From the NCBI RefSeq assembly GCF_020171345.1, contig NZ_JAIUZM010000001.1, positions 806,001-870,000 on the forward strand: a stretch of 64,000 nucleotides of DNA, read 5' to 3'. The translations under genes were made by a program, and so were the position numbers. The stretch is from Microbulbifer agarilyticus. GTDB taxonomy: Bacteria > Pseudomonadota > Gammaproteobacteria > Pseudomonadales > Cellvibrionaceae. Shown here in pieces: positions 56,050 to 64,000 of this stretch; within the stretch, counting starts at the first letter, position 1; the number at the start of each line of letters is the position of its first letter. Below the pieces are notes generated by a model. The model ran no database searches and was not told the DNA's origin. It saw only the letters and a list, made by a program, of their open reading frames with translations.

Positions 56050-56247
56050 TTAGTCGTGAGGATTTGCCGGTGCCTTACTGAGTAAAACGAGCACCAGTGT
56101 CGCCAGCGGACCGAAAATCAAACTCAAAATCCACCAGATCAGGCCACTGCGGTTTTTCCCCTGGGCCAGACCTGCGTTAATCAGGGAAAGGGTGCCCCAC
56201 CCCACCAGCCACTCCCGCGACTGGATCATGACTTGATACTCTTCCAT
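56050..56247 (-). CDS. Small membrane protein of unknown function
   Basis: A 65-residue protein from ATG 56247 with AGGAA eight bases upstream. One or two hydrophobic segments (WWILSLIFGPLATLVLVLLS is the clearest) suggest an inner-membrane location. It starts 14 bases after the aminopeptidase stop and is probably co-transcribed. I do not recognise a family. Confidence 0.65.
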   Translation of the reverse strand: MEEYQVMIQSREWLVGWGTLSLINAGLAQGKNRSGLIWWILSLIFGPLATLVLVLLSKAPANPHD

Positions 56248-56261
56248 CGTGTTGATTCCTA

Positions 56262-57551
56262 TTAGTTATCCAGCAAGAAACGGGCAATGGTACGGAAGCC
56301 GTGCCCCTTGGCGCCCTGCGCCCACTGATCATTTGGCGCAGGCAAATAGGAACCGGAAAGATCCATATGTACCCAGCCGCGACCTTCATCGCGCACAAAC
56401 TTGGCCAGGAACGCCGCCGCCGTGGACGCACCGGGAGTACCTTCACTGCCGATATTGGCGATATCCGCAAAGCCAGAAGGGATTTGCTCCAGATGAAATT
56501 TGTCCAGCGGCAAACGCCAGGCCTTTTCGTGCTCGGACTTGGCCGCACTCAACACCTTGTCCGCCATACCGTCTTCAAGACTCAGCACCGAATTGTAATC
56601 CCGACCGACCGCCATTTTCGCCGCACCGGTCAACGTGGCCGCATCAAGGATGTAGCGCGGGTTCTGTTCGCTCGCTTCCAGCAGGCCGTCCGCCAGGACC
56701 AGACGCCCCTCGGCATCAGTATTCAGGATTTCTGCGGTTACGCCATTTTTATAGCGAATCACATCACCCAGTTTGAACGCATGACCCGAGATCAGGTTTT
56801 CCGCGCAGCATAAGTACAGCTTTACGCGCTTCTGCAAACCCCGCGCGATTGCCAGCGCCAGGCCGCCGGCAACCATCGCCGCACCACCCATGTCAGACTT
56901 CATATGGGCCATGCCGGCGGAGGGTTTAATGCTGTAACCACCGGAGTCAAAGGTGATGCCCTTGCCTACCAGGCATATATCCACATCGGTAGCGTCACTA
57001 CCCGCGGGGTTATAGTCGAGCTGCAGCATGGCACCGCCACGCACACTGCCACGGCCCACGTTGTAAATCCCCATGTACCCCTCATCGCGCAGCGCATCGC
57101 CTTCGACAATGCGGAAGCTCACCGCGTCCGGGGCGAGCTTTTGCAGCATCTCCGCAGCACTTTCGGCGAGGGCACGCGGGGAAATATCTTCCGGAGAACC
57201 GTTGGTAATTTCGCGAACCCACAGAGCGGCGGCCTTGCGCGCTTCCAATTCCGCCAGCTCGCTGCCTTCCGCACTGCCCCAGTCCAGATTGCTGTTGCGG
57301 TTCGGGTTGTAATAACCCGCCCAGAAGGCCCAGCGGCTTTCCAGATCCCAATTATCGCCAACAAGGGTGATGTCGGTAATACCCATACCATCGAGACGGC
57401 GGGCCGCACGCTGGGTGGCAACCAGCATGCCGCCTGTGGCGTCGCTAGCGTGAATGCGCGCTTCTGTATCGGCGAAACTTAACAGGGCATTTTTGCCCCA
57501 GTGCTCCGCCGCCGCGGAGGATTCCAGCCGTACCTGCATCGCTTTGCTCAT
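56262..57551 (-). CDS. Leucyl aminopeptidase family (M17) peptidase
   Basis: A 429-residue metallopeptidase from ATG 57551 with GAGG five bases upstream. The catalytic domain has VGKGITFDSGGYSIKPS and MAHMKSDMGGAAMVAG (metal and catalytic Lys), and the signature NTDAEGRLVLADGL. The N-terminal domain is shorter than in PepA (503 residues in E. coli) and diverged, nearer the size of PepB. It should release N-terminal residues from peptides in the cytoplasm. Confidence 0.93.
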   Translation of the reverse strand: MSKAMQVRLESSAAAEHWGKNALLSFADTEARIHASDATGGMLVATQRAARRLDGMGITDITLVGDNWDLESRWAFWAGYYNPNRNSNLDWGSAEGSELAELEARKAAALWVREITNGSPEDISPRALAESAAEMLQKLAPDAVSFRIVEGDALRDEGYMGIYNVGRGSVRGGAMLQLDYNPAGSDATDVDICLVGKGITFDSGGYSIKPSAGMAHMKSDMGGAAMVAGGLALAIARGLQKRVKLYLCCAENLISGHAFKLGDVIRYKNGVTAEILNTDAEGRLVLADGLLEASEQNPRYILDAATLTGAAKMAVGRDYNSVLSLEDGMADKVLSAAKSEHEKAWRLPLDKFHLEQIPSGFADIANIGSEGTPGASTAAAFLAKFVRDEGRGWVHMDLSGSYLPAPNDQWAQGAKGHGFRTIARFLLDN

Positions 57552-57744
57552 CTGAACCTCATTTATTCGGTGTTATTCTGCGCATCTGCGCCTGGGTGAA
57601 TCGTCACTCCCTACAATATTGGGTCAGTCTAGCAGCCTGCAAGGGGGGGTAGATTGCGCCGCCGGGGACAGAGCCGATACACTGGACGAGTGCACACTCA
57701 CAATTGCACAGCAGCAAAGCACAATAACGACAAGGATGTAGACC

Positions 57745-59190
57745 ATGGGCAATGCTTGCCACTATCACTCCAGTGCCGATGCCATCTGGCAGTGCAGCGG
57801 TTGCAGTAAGGAATACTGCGGCGACTGTGTTCCCGGCTCGGTGGATAACTATTACCGCTCCACCCCCAAATGCGTTCTGTGTAACAACCGACTGCAGCAT
57901 GTCGGGGCGAGCAACAAGGCCAGACCCTTCTGGCAAATGGCCCCCTTCTATTTCCGCTATGCACTGAACGCCGGCCCCTTAACCGTATCCGCGATTTGCG
58001 CGGTGGCTGCACTAGCGATCACCGGGATGGGCATACTCTCCATCTTTATCCTGGTGGCCATGCTGGCGGTGGTCATGCGCTACAACCTGCTGGTGATCGA
58101 AAAACTGGCCAGTGGCGATCTGCAGGCGCCCACCTTTGGCGACGCTCAGGACGGCCGCAGCGCGGCGGTGTTTGCACGGGTCATCGGTATGATTCTGGTC
58201 GCCGGTGGTGGTGGCGCATTGATTGCGACCACCCTCGGTGTGGGCGCGGCGCAGGTGTACTCCATTGTGCTTTCGCTATTGGGACCAGCGGCAATGATTG
58301 TGCTGGCACTGGAGCACAGCATGCGTGCGGCGGTAAACCCGCTCAAGCTGCTGCATTTCACCCTGATTATTGGCTGGCCCTACTGGCTGCTGTGGCTGTC
58401 CACCAGTGCGGTTTCTGCTGCCCCCACCGTGCTGCTACCGGTCGTCGCGGACAAGCTGCCGGTATGGATGCTGTTGCCGCTACTGGCCTTTGTCACCAGC
58501 TATTTCTCCATCGTCACCAGTGCCATGATGGGCTACATCTGCCTGACGCGGCAGCAGAAGCTGGGCGTAGCATCGCAGGTGGGCGATGAGGAATTTCTCG
58601 AAGAGCGCGAGTTCGAGCGGCGCAAAGCCATGGCGGACTCCAGTATTTTTCTGCGTGAAGGGCGCCACGAAGAAGCGCGTAAAACCCTGGTCGGCGTATT
58701 GCGTCAGCAACCCAACGATGTCGCGCTCAACGAGCGTTACTATCGCCTGCTGCTCGCCACCGACGACAAGAAGGCCCTGCGCGAACTCGGCCCGCATCTG
58801 CTGGAGCGCTTTATTAGCATGAAGCAGCCACACAAGGCCGCAGAACTGTATATGGCCACCGTGCAGTCCCACGGCACACCGGCCATCGACAAGTCACTGT
58901 TGCGCCACCAGATTGCCGAGGCGCTGTATCGCCAGCGTCAGTTCAAGCCGGCACTGGCACTGGTCAACAACCTGCACAAGGAAGACCCGCACTACACCCG
59001 TCTGGACAGTGCCTATCTGCTGTTGGCGAAAATTTATATGGATGGGTTTAACCGCACCGACAACAGCCGCAAGCTGCTGGCATTTGTACGCAGTAAGTTT
59101 CCGAAGAGCGCGGTGCTCGATGAGGTACAGCAGCTGGAATCGATTCTGGCAGCCGAACAGCAGAACAAGAAAAGCGCCCAGCCAAGCTAG
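57745..59190 (+). CDS. Zinc-finger, multi-helix membrane protein with TPR-like tail
   Basis: A 481-residue protein of mixed design from ATG 57745 with AAGGA upstream. Residues about 1-55 form a B-box-like zinc finger (paired Cys and His: CHYHSSADAIWQCSGCSKEY, then CVLC). About six hydrophobic segments follow between residues 75 and 265. After a charged linker, residues about 285-475 are TPR-like helical repeats. I cannot name a family for the whole. It converges with the rhomboid gene, overlapping by four bases. Confidence 0.7.
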   Translation: MGNACHYHSSADAIWQCSGCSKEYCGDCVPGSVDNYYRSTPKCVLCNNRLQHVGASNKARPFWQMAPFYFRYALNAGPLTVSAICAVAALAITGMGILSIFILVAMLAVVMRYNLLVIEKLASGDLQAPTFGDAQDGRSAAVFARVIGMILVAGGGGALIATTLGVGAAQVYSIVLSLLGPAAMIVLALEHSMRAAVNPLKLLHFTLIIGWPYWLLWLSTSAVSAAPTVLLPVVADKLPVWMLLPLLAFVTSYFSIVTSAMMGYICLTRQQKLGVASQVGDEEFLEEREFERRKAMADSSIFLREGRHEEARKTLVGVLRQQPNDVALNERYYRLLLATDDKKALRELGPHLLERFISMKQPHKAAELYMATVQSHGTPAIDKSLLRHQIAEALYRQRQFKPALALVNNLHKEDPHYTRLDSAYLLLAKIYMDGFNRTDNSRKLLAFVRSKFPKSAVLDEVQQLESILAAEQQNKKSAQPS

Positions 59191-60599
59191 ACCGCGCTGG
59201 GTTGCAGGGCGCGCGCAAAGTCGAGTGCCTGGCGCGCGCGTTCCTCATCGCCACAGCGGCGGTAGTGTTCCACTACGCCGTTGGCCAGGCGCGCCATCAG
59301 CGGGTGACGCTGCTGCTTTTGCTGCAAGCGCTGCAGCAAGACTTCCACCAGCGCCCACTGTTTCTCCCGCGCAGCGCGCTGCGCCAGGATCAGGCACACT
59401 CGCGGCGTCAGTGCGCGCGGTTCCTGCACTTTTTCCCGATAGGTTTCGACACCGGCGGCAATCTGCGCAAAGTCCTGTTGCGGCAACTTGGCGAGGGCAA
59501 ACAGCGCGAGCCAGGCCCGGTGATGGGCCTCACTCTCCGGTGCGAGACCGGTGAGCTCGATGGATTTTTCAATCAGCGGCAGTGACGCCGGATGCTGCTT
59601 GAGCGCACTGCTGGCCGCCTGCCCCGCCTCCAGTAACTTACCGTGATTTTGCAGAGATTCGATGCGCGCCAGTGCCAGCTGCTCCGGTGTGGGCGGCAGG
59701 TCTTCCTCCACGTGAATATCGCCACTGGGGCGTACCCGGATCAGCGCCATGGTGCAGACAAAGCCCGCCACCAGACCGCCAAAGTGCGCCCAGTAGGCAA
59801 TGTTTTCGCTACCGAAGAAGTAACCGAAGACCTCTTTGCCCAACCACAGTGGCAACACCATCAGGGCCGGCGCGGAAAATTCTCCGAAGGCAAAACCGAG
59901 GGTGTAGAAAAAGCGCAGCCGCCGGATCCCGTATACGGCGACAAACATCCCCATCACCGCAGACACCGCGCCGGATGCGCCGATCATCGGCATCAGGCTG
60001 CCCGCTTCCACCCCCATATGCAGGCCCGCGGCAGCCAGTCCACCGAGCAGGTACAAACCGAGGAACCAGGCGGCCCCCAGGGCCAGCTCGACCGACAGGC
60101 CAAACAGCAACAGGAACACCATATTCCCCAGCAGGTGATCCCAGCCACCGTGCAGGAACATATGCCCGAACAGGCCTTTCAGCGTAGGATCTGCCGGAGT
60201 CAGGCCGTAGGCAAAGCTGGACAGGCTATCGCGCAGCCGGGCGAACTCCTGACGCTGGGCCAGCCACTGCTGGGCCTCCCCGCCTTCCTGCTCCAGCTTA
60301 GGCATCAGCCAGTCGTGGAACTCACGGCTCCACAACAGCTGCTCATACATGAAGTCTTCCCCAGCGCCCTGGGCCAGGGTGCGCCACTCGGGCTTCTCCG
60401 TATCCACAAACTCGTAGAAGCGCGCCTCATCCAGTTCTGGCAGCGTGCTGGAGAAGTAGTACTCCTCGGCCGCCTGCCAGCGAGCCTCGTCGCCGCTCTG
60501 GTAGAGCATATACACCAGCAGGTTCGCCAGGATCAGCGCAAAACACACCAGTGGTGGCCGGCGCCAGTCGGGTTTGTTCTGGATGGGGATGATCAGCAA
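59187..60599 (-). CDS. Rhomboid family intramembrane serine protease with repeat tail
   Basis: A 470-residue protein. TTG 60599 gives the common rhomboid start MLIIPIQNKPDWRRPPLVC. The core has LFGHMFLHGGWDHLLGNMVF (the HxxxN region), the catalytic Ser in MIGASGAVSAVMGMF and the catalytic His in YWAHFGGLVAGF. A large loop after TM1 (about residues 40-135) and a C-terminal TPR-like region (about 310-470) are additions to the basic six-helix fold. It is too long to be a simple rhombosortase. Confidence 0.88.
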   Translation of the reverse strand: MLIIPIQNKPDWRRPPLVCFALILANLLVYMLYQSGDEARWQAAEEYYFSSTLPELDEARFYEFVDTEKPEWRTLAQGAGEDFMYEQLLWSREFHDWLMPKLEQEGGEAQQWLAQRQEFARLRDSLSSFAYGLTPADPTLKGLFGHMFLHGGWDHLLGNMVFLLLFGLSVELALGAAWFLGLYLLGGLAAAGLHMGVEAGSLMPMIGASGAVSAVMGMFVAVYGIRRLRFFYTLGFAFGEFSAPALMVLPLWLGKEVFGYFFGSENIAYWAHFGGLVAGFVCTMALIRVRPSGDIHVEEDLPPTPEQLALARIESLQNHGKLLEAGQAASSALKQHPASLPLIEKSIELTGLAPESEAHHRAWLALFALAKLPQQDFAQIAAGVETYREKVQEPRALTPRVCLILAQRAAREKQWALVEVLLQRLQQKQQRHPLMARLANGVVEHYRRCGDEERARQALDFARALQPSAV

Positions 60600-60770
60600 G
60601 GTGGGTCCGCTACAGGTTTGGCATTGATTGGAAAATGTTCAGGTCCCCAGAATACAGAGGTGGCAAAATAAGACCAGCCCCTTTGCGGGCCTTTTCGTCA
60701 GCTTTTCACCGCCTTTGCGGCCAGCGTCAGCGAATTGCGGCGAACTGCGAAGGTCAAGCTGACTCAGGCG

Positions 60771-63062
60771 TCACGGGCCATTGCCGCCGTCACCACCGTC
60801 ACCACCGTCACCACCTTCCGCACCACCATCGGCGTCGCCGGCGCCGGGCCAATCCTCGGAACCGCTGGAGCCACGCCTCTCAATCTGCGTTGGAGGCTCA
60901 CTCTCCGATGCCTGCGGCACAGGCGGAGCGGCTTCACCCCAGCTGCGCACATGCAGGTCGCGCTGGGGGAAGGGAATCTCGATGCCACGCTGGTTGAACT
61001 CCCGCAGCAACTCGAGATTGTACAGCGCGTGCAGGTCGCCCAGCGACGACACCGCATTGCTGTTTACCCACACCACCAGTTTGAAGTCGAGGGAGCTGTC
61101 GCCGAAGGACGTCAGCCACAGTTCTGTTTTGCGCTGCCAGTTGGAAAAAGTCACCGGTACACGCTCCGCCGCGGCCATAGCCGCCTGCCGCACCTCTTCC
61201 GGGTCGGTGCCATAGGCCACACCGAACAGGACGTGAATACGCCGCACCGGATCTTCCAGTGTGTGGTTGGTGACACGCCCGGTCACAAACTCGGAATTCG
61301 GCACCAGGATATCCACATTGTCACGGGTGGTGATACGGGTAGAGCGCACGTTGATAGCGCGGATACGCCCAAACACCCCGGACTCCAGCTCCACCAGGTC
61401 ACCGACCCGCAGTGGCTGCTCGAACAGCAGAATAATTCCGGAGATGAAATTGGAAAAAATCGCCTGCATACCAAAACCGATACCCACCGACAGGGCGCCG
61501 GCGACCAGGGTAAGCTTGGAGGTATCCAGCCCCACCATGGTCAGCAGGATAATGATCGTGATGATCACGATGCAGTAATTCAACACCCGCCACAGCGCGT
61601 ACGCCGCCTGTTCGCTGGTGCGTTTTCGGCGCTCCATGCGACGCAGGATCACACTTAGCAGCCGCGAACACCCCCAGGCGCCGATGATCACCAGAATCAT
61701 CTGCGCAATGTCTTTCAGGGTGATCGGCTGCTGACTGATAGCGAAAAGTTCGTAGTTCGCGAGATTGCGCCAGCCACTACGCAATTGCTGCAGCTGCAGG
61801 ACAATCCGGTCGCCAAGCGTGCGCCACCACCCCTGCTGCCGCTGATACACAAACAGCTGCGCGGCCTCGTAACGCTTTACTTCGTCAATCAGGTCACCGG
61901 CATGGCCGAGGGCGCTGTTGATCTTCTCGAAACGCTGCCACCAGCGCTGCATCGCCTTTGGGTCTTCACCGCCCCAGGCTACCACCTGCCGCTGGCGCAT
62001 ATTGAGCTGGCGCACCAGATCCGCCTGAGCTTTTTCCGCGTTTTCCACCAGCGTTTTACTGATGGTGAGCTTTTCCGCCTCGCCGTTTGGATCCAGTACG
62101 CTGTTCATCGCCAGCAGCAGTTCTTGCTTGCGCAGCTGCAGGCGATTTTGCAGTGTTTCCACACTGTAATTCATCAGGCTGATCTGCTGCTCAAGCGTGA
62201 CCTCGCTGTCGGCGCTCTCAAAGACCTGATGGCGGGAAGCACTGCGCTCCCGCGCCAGCTCCTCCAAGCCGGTTTTATCTTCGGTACGCGCCGAGGCCAA
62301 TTCATCGGCAACCTCCTGACTAAAGCGCAGCTCGATCAGCATCCTCTGCAGTTGTGCACGGCCGTAGGTCAACTCCTCATCCCACAGCGCAAGCTGATCC
62401 CTCAGCAGTTGCTGCTCTTCCAGCACCTGCAGATGATTTATCTGCCCAAAAAACACATCCAGCGTTGCGCTCAAATGTTTCGGGTCGTTGCGGTTAATAT
62501 CCCGCAGCACCGCCACCTTTTCCCGCAGCCGGCTGAGTGAATGCGCGACGCCATCGTCCATCTGGATTTTTTCTAATTGCACCCCCTGATAGCGTTGCTG
62601 GCCCCGCGCTACCGCCGCGTCGGATGCCGCCCATTGCAACACCGTGGGTGCCTCCGGAAAGGTCACCTCCGGCAAAATCTTGACGGACTTTAGGTTCTCA
62701 CTTTTTTGCCAGGTCTTGCGGACGCCCTCGAGACGCTTGTCAATCTGCAGAACCCGCTCGTCGAGTTCTGCTTCTTCCGGCAATGTTTTTTTCCAGTCCT
62801 GCCAGGCCTTTTCAACCTCGGTTAACCACTGCTCTTTTTGCTGGTGCGTAACGTCCGGCCACAGCGTCCACCAGTCCGCAGACAGCGCGCTGAAATCGGG
62901 AATAACCGGGGAAAATTCTTTGGGCTTAACGGAGGGAAGTTGTGCACTGGCCAGGGTGGAGAACAGCAGCAAAAACGTGCAAACACAGAGAAGCAGAGAC
63001 CGCCGCCATGGATATGGCCGCGGTGGCGGGAAGCCCTTCGGGTGGGCGTTGCTGGCTAACAT
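60771..63062 (-). CDS. MscS-family mechanosensitive channel with long periplasmic domain
   Basis: A 763-residue protein from ATG 63062 (GTG 63086 is possible). A signal peptide ends near LASAQ. Residues about 40-420 are a coiled-coil-rich periplasmic domain like those of MscK or YbiO. Then come membrane helices, the pore helix ALSVGIGFGMQAIFSNFISG and the MscS beta domain (RVGDLVELESGVFGRI, RDNVDILVPNSEFVTGRV). The C-terminus is Gly/Asp-rich, made of a nine-base repeat in the DNA (60781-60815). It should release solutes on hypo-osmotic shock. Confidence 0.92.
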   Translation of the reverse strand: MLASNAHPKGFPPPRPYPWRRSLLLCVCTFLLLFSTLASAQLPSVKPKEFSPVIPDFSALSADWWTLWPDVTHQQKEQWLTEVEKAWQDWKKTLPEEAELDERVLQIDKRLEGVRKTWQKSENLKSVKILPEVTFPEAPTVLQWAASDAAVARGQQRYQGVQLEKIQMDDGVAHSLSRLREKVAVLRDINRNDPKHLSATLDVFFGQINHLQVLEEQQLLRDQLALWDEELTYGRAQLQRMLIELRFSQEVADELASARTEDKTGLEELARERSASRHQVFESADSEVTLEQQISLMNYSVETLQNRLQLRKQELLLAMNSVLDPNGEAEKLTISKTLVENAEKAQADLVRQLNMRQRQVVAWGGEDPKAMQRWWQRFEKINSALGHAGDLIDEVKRYEAAQLFVYQRQQGWWRTLGDRIVLQLQQLRSGWRNLANYELFAISQQPITLKDIAQMILVIIGAWGCSRLLSVILRRMERRKRTSEQAAYALWRVLNYCIVIITIIILLTMVGLDTSKLTLVAGALSVGIGFGMQAIFSNFISGIILLFEQPLRVGDLVELESGVFGRIRAINVRSTRITTRDNVDILVPNSEFVTGRVTNHTLEDPVRRIHVLFGVAYGTDPEEVRQAAMAAAERVPVTFSNWQRKTELWLTSFGDSSLDFKLVVWVNSNAVSSLGDLHALYNLELLREFNQRGIEIPFPQRDLHVRSWGEAAPPVPQASESEPPTQIERRGSSGSEDWPGAGDADGGAEGGDGGDGGDGGNGP

Positions 63063-63219
63063 GCCGAAACCATCCCTGTACCACACTCCCCAACTACTTT
63101 CCCTGTACCGGCCGCGAGGCCTCGTCGGCCATCACCGATGGCATATACCCCTTATACACAGCGCATCTGTTTCAGTGTAGATGAGCGGTGTCAGGTAAAT
63201 TTTCGCGCTATATCCCTGC

Positions 63220-64000
63220 TCAGCGGCGCCGGTCGTAACGTTGAATACAGTCGCGATATACCCGTTGATAAATACGCATACGCTGGCGATCCAGGGTACT
63301 GCCGCGCTGCGCGGCGGTAGAGGCATCCTGACGACACAGGGACTCGGCGATGACCCGATTGTCGTAACGCTCGCCACTGGCGTCATAGGGGGGGCGAATA
63401 TTGGCGTAGGGGCGCGGCTGACGGCGACGCGGGTCGCGGTAGCCTTCCGCTTCAAACAGGGTCATGCCCTCGTCATCGACACCGTCCGGATCCAGCGCAT
63501 CCGGCGGATAGGCCTGGGGAATACCCGAGCGGTCGCGCAGGGTGCCGAGGTCCTTATCGGGATAACCGTACAGGCGCTCTTCATACTTGCCGGCAAAATC
63601 GCCGTTGTAGTAGCGCCGCCAGGCATACGGCGGCTGCGTTACTACATAGCGGTCGCGACGGGGATCGAAGCGATAAAAGGTGCCGGTGCCGCTCAGGAAA
63701 AACTGGCGACCGTCGATCTCAAATCCACGACTGCCGTAGGGCACAAACTTGAGTTCCGCCCCCAGTGGCGGTTCCACGCGCAGGAAGCCATCATCCTCAC
63801 GCCGATAAAAGTAACCCCCTTGGTAGAAATAGATATTGCCGCTCAAGGTAAGCTGGACGGCATCGGCGGAGAGCTGCCGCTGGCGGTTGGGGTCGCGCTG
63901 ATAATCTCCTGTGGATTCACCGCTCGTCGTGTCCGGCGGCGGCAGGGTGGTTTGCGCCCCCGCCACGGAGGGAAGGCTGGCCGCGCACGCCATGGCACAA
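63220..64000 (-). CDS. DUF6515-like secreted protein, 5' end outside the window
   Basis: At least 257 residues. The first ATG in the window, 63993, would give a very short signal (MACAASLPSVAGAQ). The frame is open to the window edge, so the true start is probably beyond it. The centre has YFYRREDDGFLRVEPPLG and FVPYGSRGFEIDGRQFFLSG, which resemble DUF6515-type cell-surface proteins with repeated short Tyr-rich strands. The C-terminus is Arg-rich with two Cys (ESLCRQD, YRDCIQRY). The function is unknown. Confidence 0.65.
   Translation of the reverse strand, partial: CAMACAASLPSVAGAQTTLPPPDTTSGESTGDYQRDPNRQRQLSADAVQLTLSGNIYFYQGGYFYRREDDGFLRVEPPLGAELKFVPYGSRGFEIDGRQFFLSGTGTFYRFDPRRDRYVVTQPPYAWRRYYNGDFAGKYEERLYGYPDKDLGTLRDRSGIPQAYPPDALDPDGVDDEGMTLFEAEGYRDPRRRQPRPYANIRPPYDASGERYDNRVIAESLCRQDASTAAQRGSTLDRQRMRIYQRVYRDCIQRYDRRR

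Noticed and set aside
60781..60815. Nine-base repeats as a possible CRISPR or regulatory array
   Set aside because: They encode the Gly-Gly-Asp tail of the MscS-type protein in frame, with no spacers.

Overview
The window is a GC-rich chromosomal segment from a gammaproteobacterium. Its gene order resembles Pseudomonas in several blocks: crp/vfr near trpC-trpD-trpG and trpE; murU-amgK divergent from lptD-surA-pdxA-rsmA-apaH; cca, fol genes, tsaD, rpsU, yqeY, dnaG, rpoD. A large TonB-dependent receptor, a secreted pullulanase with a GlyGly-CTERM-like tail and compact intergenic regions suggest a marine polysaccharide degrader of the Cellvibrionales (Microbulbifer-like). That placement is inference; no rRNA is present.

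Region by region. 0-5.2 kb: crp, then a TonB-dependent receptor and a TPR-sulfotransferase lying between crp and the trp genes. 5.2-11.3 kb (minus strand): trpC, trpD, trpG, an unrelated voltage-gated-type ion channel that overlaps trpG, trpE with a candidate attenuator leader peptide, and rpe. 11.5-20.3 kb: peptidoglycan recycling genes murU and amgK, diverging from the outer-membrane biogenesis operon lptD-surA-pdxA-rsmA-apaH. 20.6-24.1 kb: pullulanase. 24.7-30.3 kb: the stress cluster prkA-yeaH-spoVR with a convergent HTH/receiver regulator. 30.4-30.7 kb: a promoter-to-terminator interval that looks like a small stable RNA. 30.8-38.8 kb: cca, folM-like reductase, a phosphoribosyltransferase, an inserted two-component system plus a DJ-1/PfpI protein, then folK, folB, tsaD on the minus strand. 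39.2-44.8 kb: rpsU, yqeY, dnaG, rpoD, dgkA (the macromolecular synthesis block). 45-47.2 kb: an autotransporter-like outer-membrane protein, a CAU-anticodon tRNA and a decayed copy of it. 47.3-56.2 kb: an accessory stretch (MFS transporter, SWIM/SNF2 helicase, small ORFs, DUF2061, peroxiredoxin-like protein, monooxygenase-like protein, GNAT, K+ channel) that is visibly more AT-rich after 52 kb. 56.2-64 kb: M17 aminopeptidase, zinc-finger/membrane/TPR protein, rhomboid protease with a repeat-rich tail, MscS-type channel and the partial gene of a DUF6515-like protein.

The most unusual structure I found is a family of three long nested inverted repeats (about 7.15, 11.34 and 26.66 kb). They share a CCCATCCATGGG-type core and a hairpin loop ending in TCCCT or TTCCT, while the stems differ completely in sequence between copies but stay self-complementary. 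Two of the three sit between genes of a single operon (trpG/trpD and prkA/yeaH). Other leads are the trp leader peptide, the ion channel inside the trp cluster, the candidate sRNA upstream of cca, the tRNA pseudogene, and a near-consensus CRP site upstream of crp itself. I see no CRISPR array, no prophage and no transposase.
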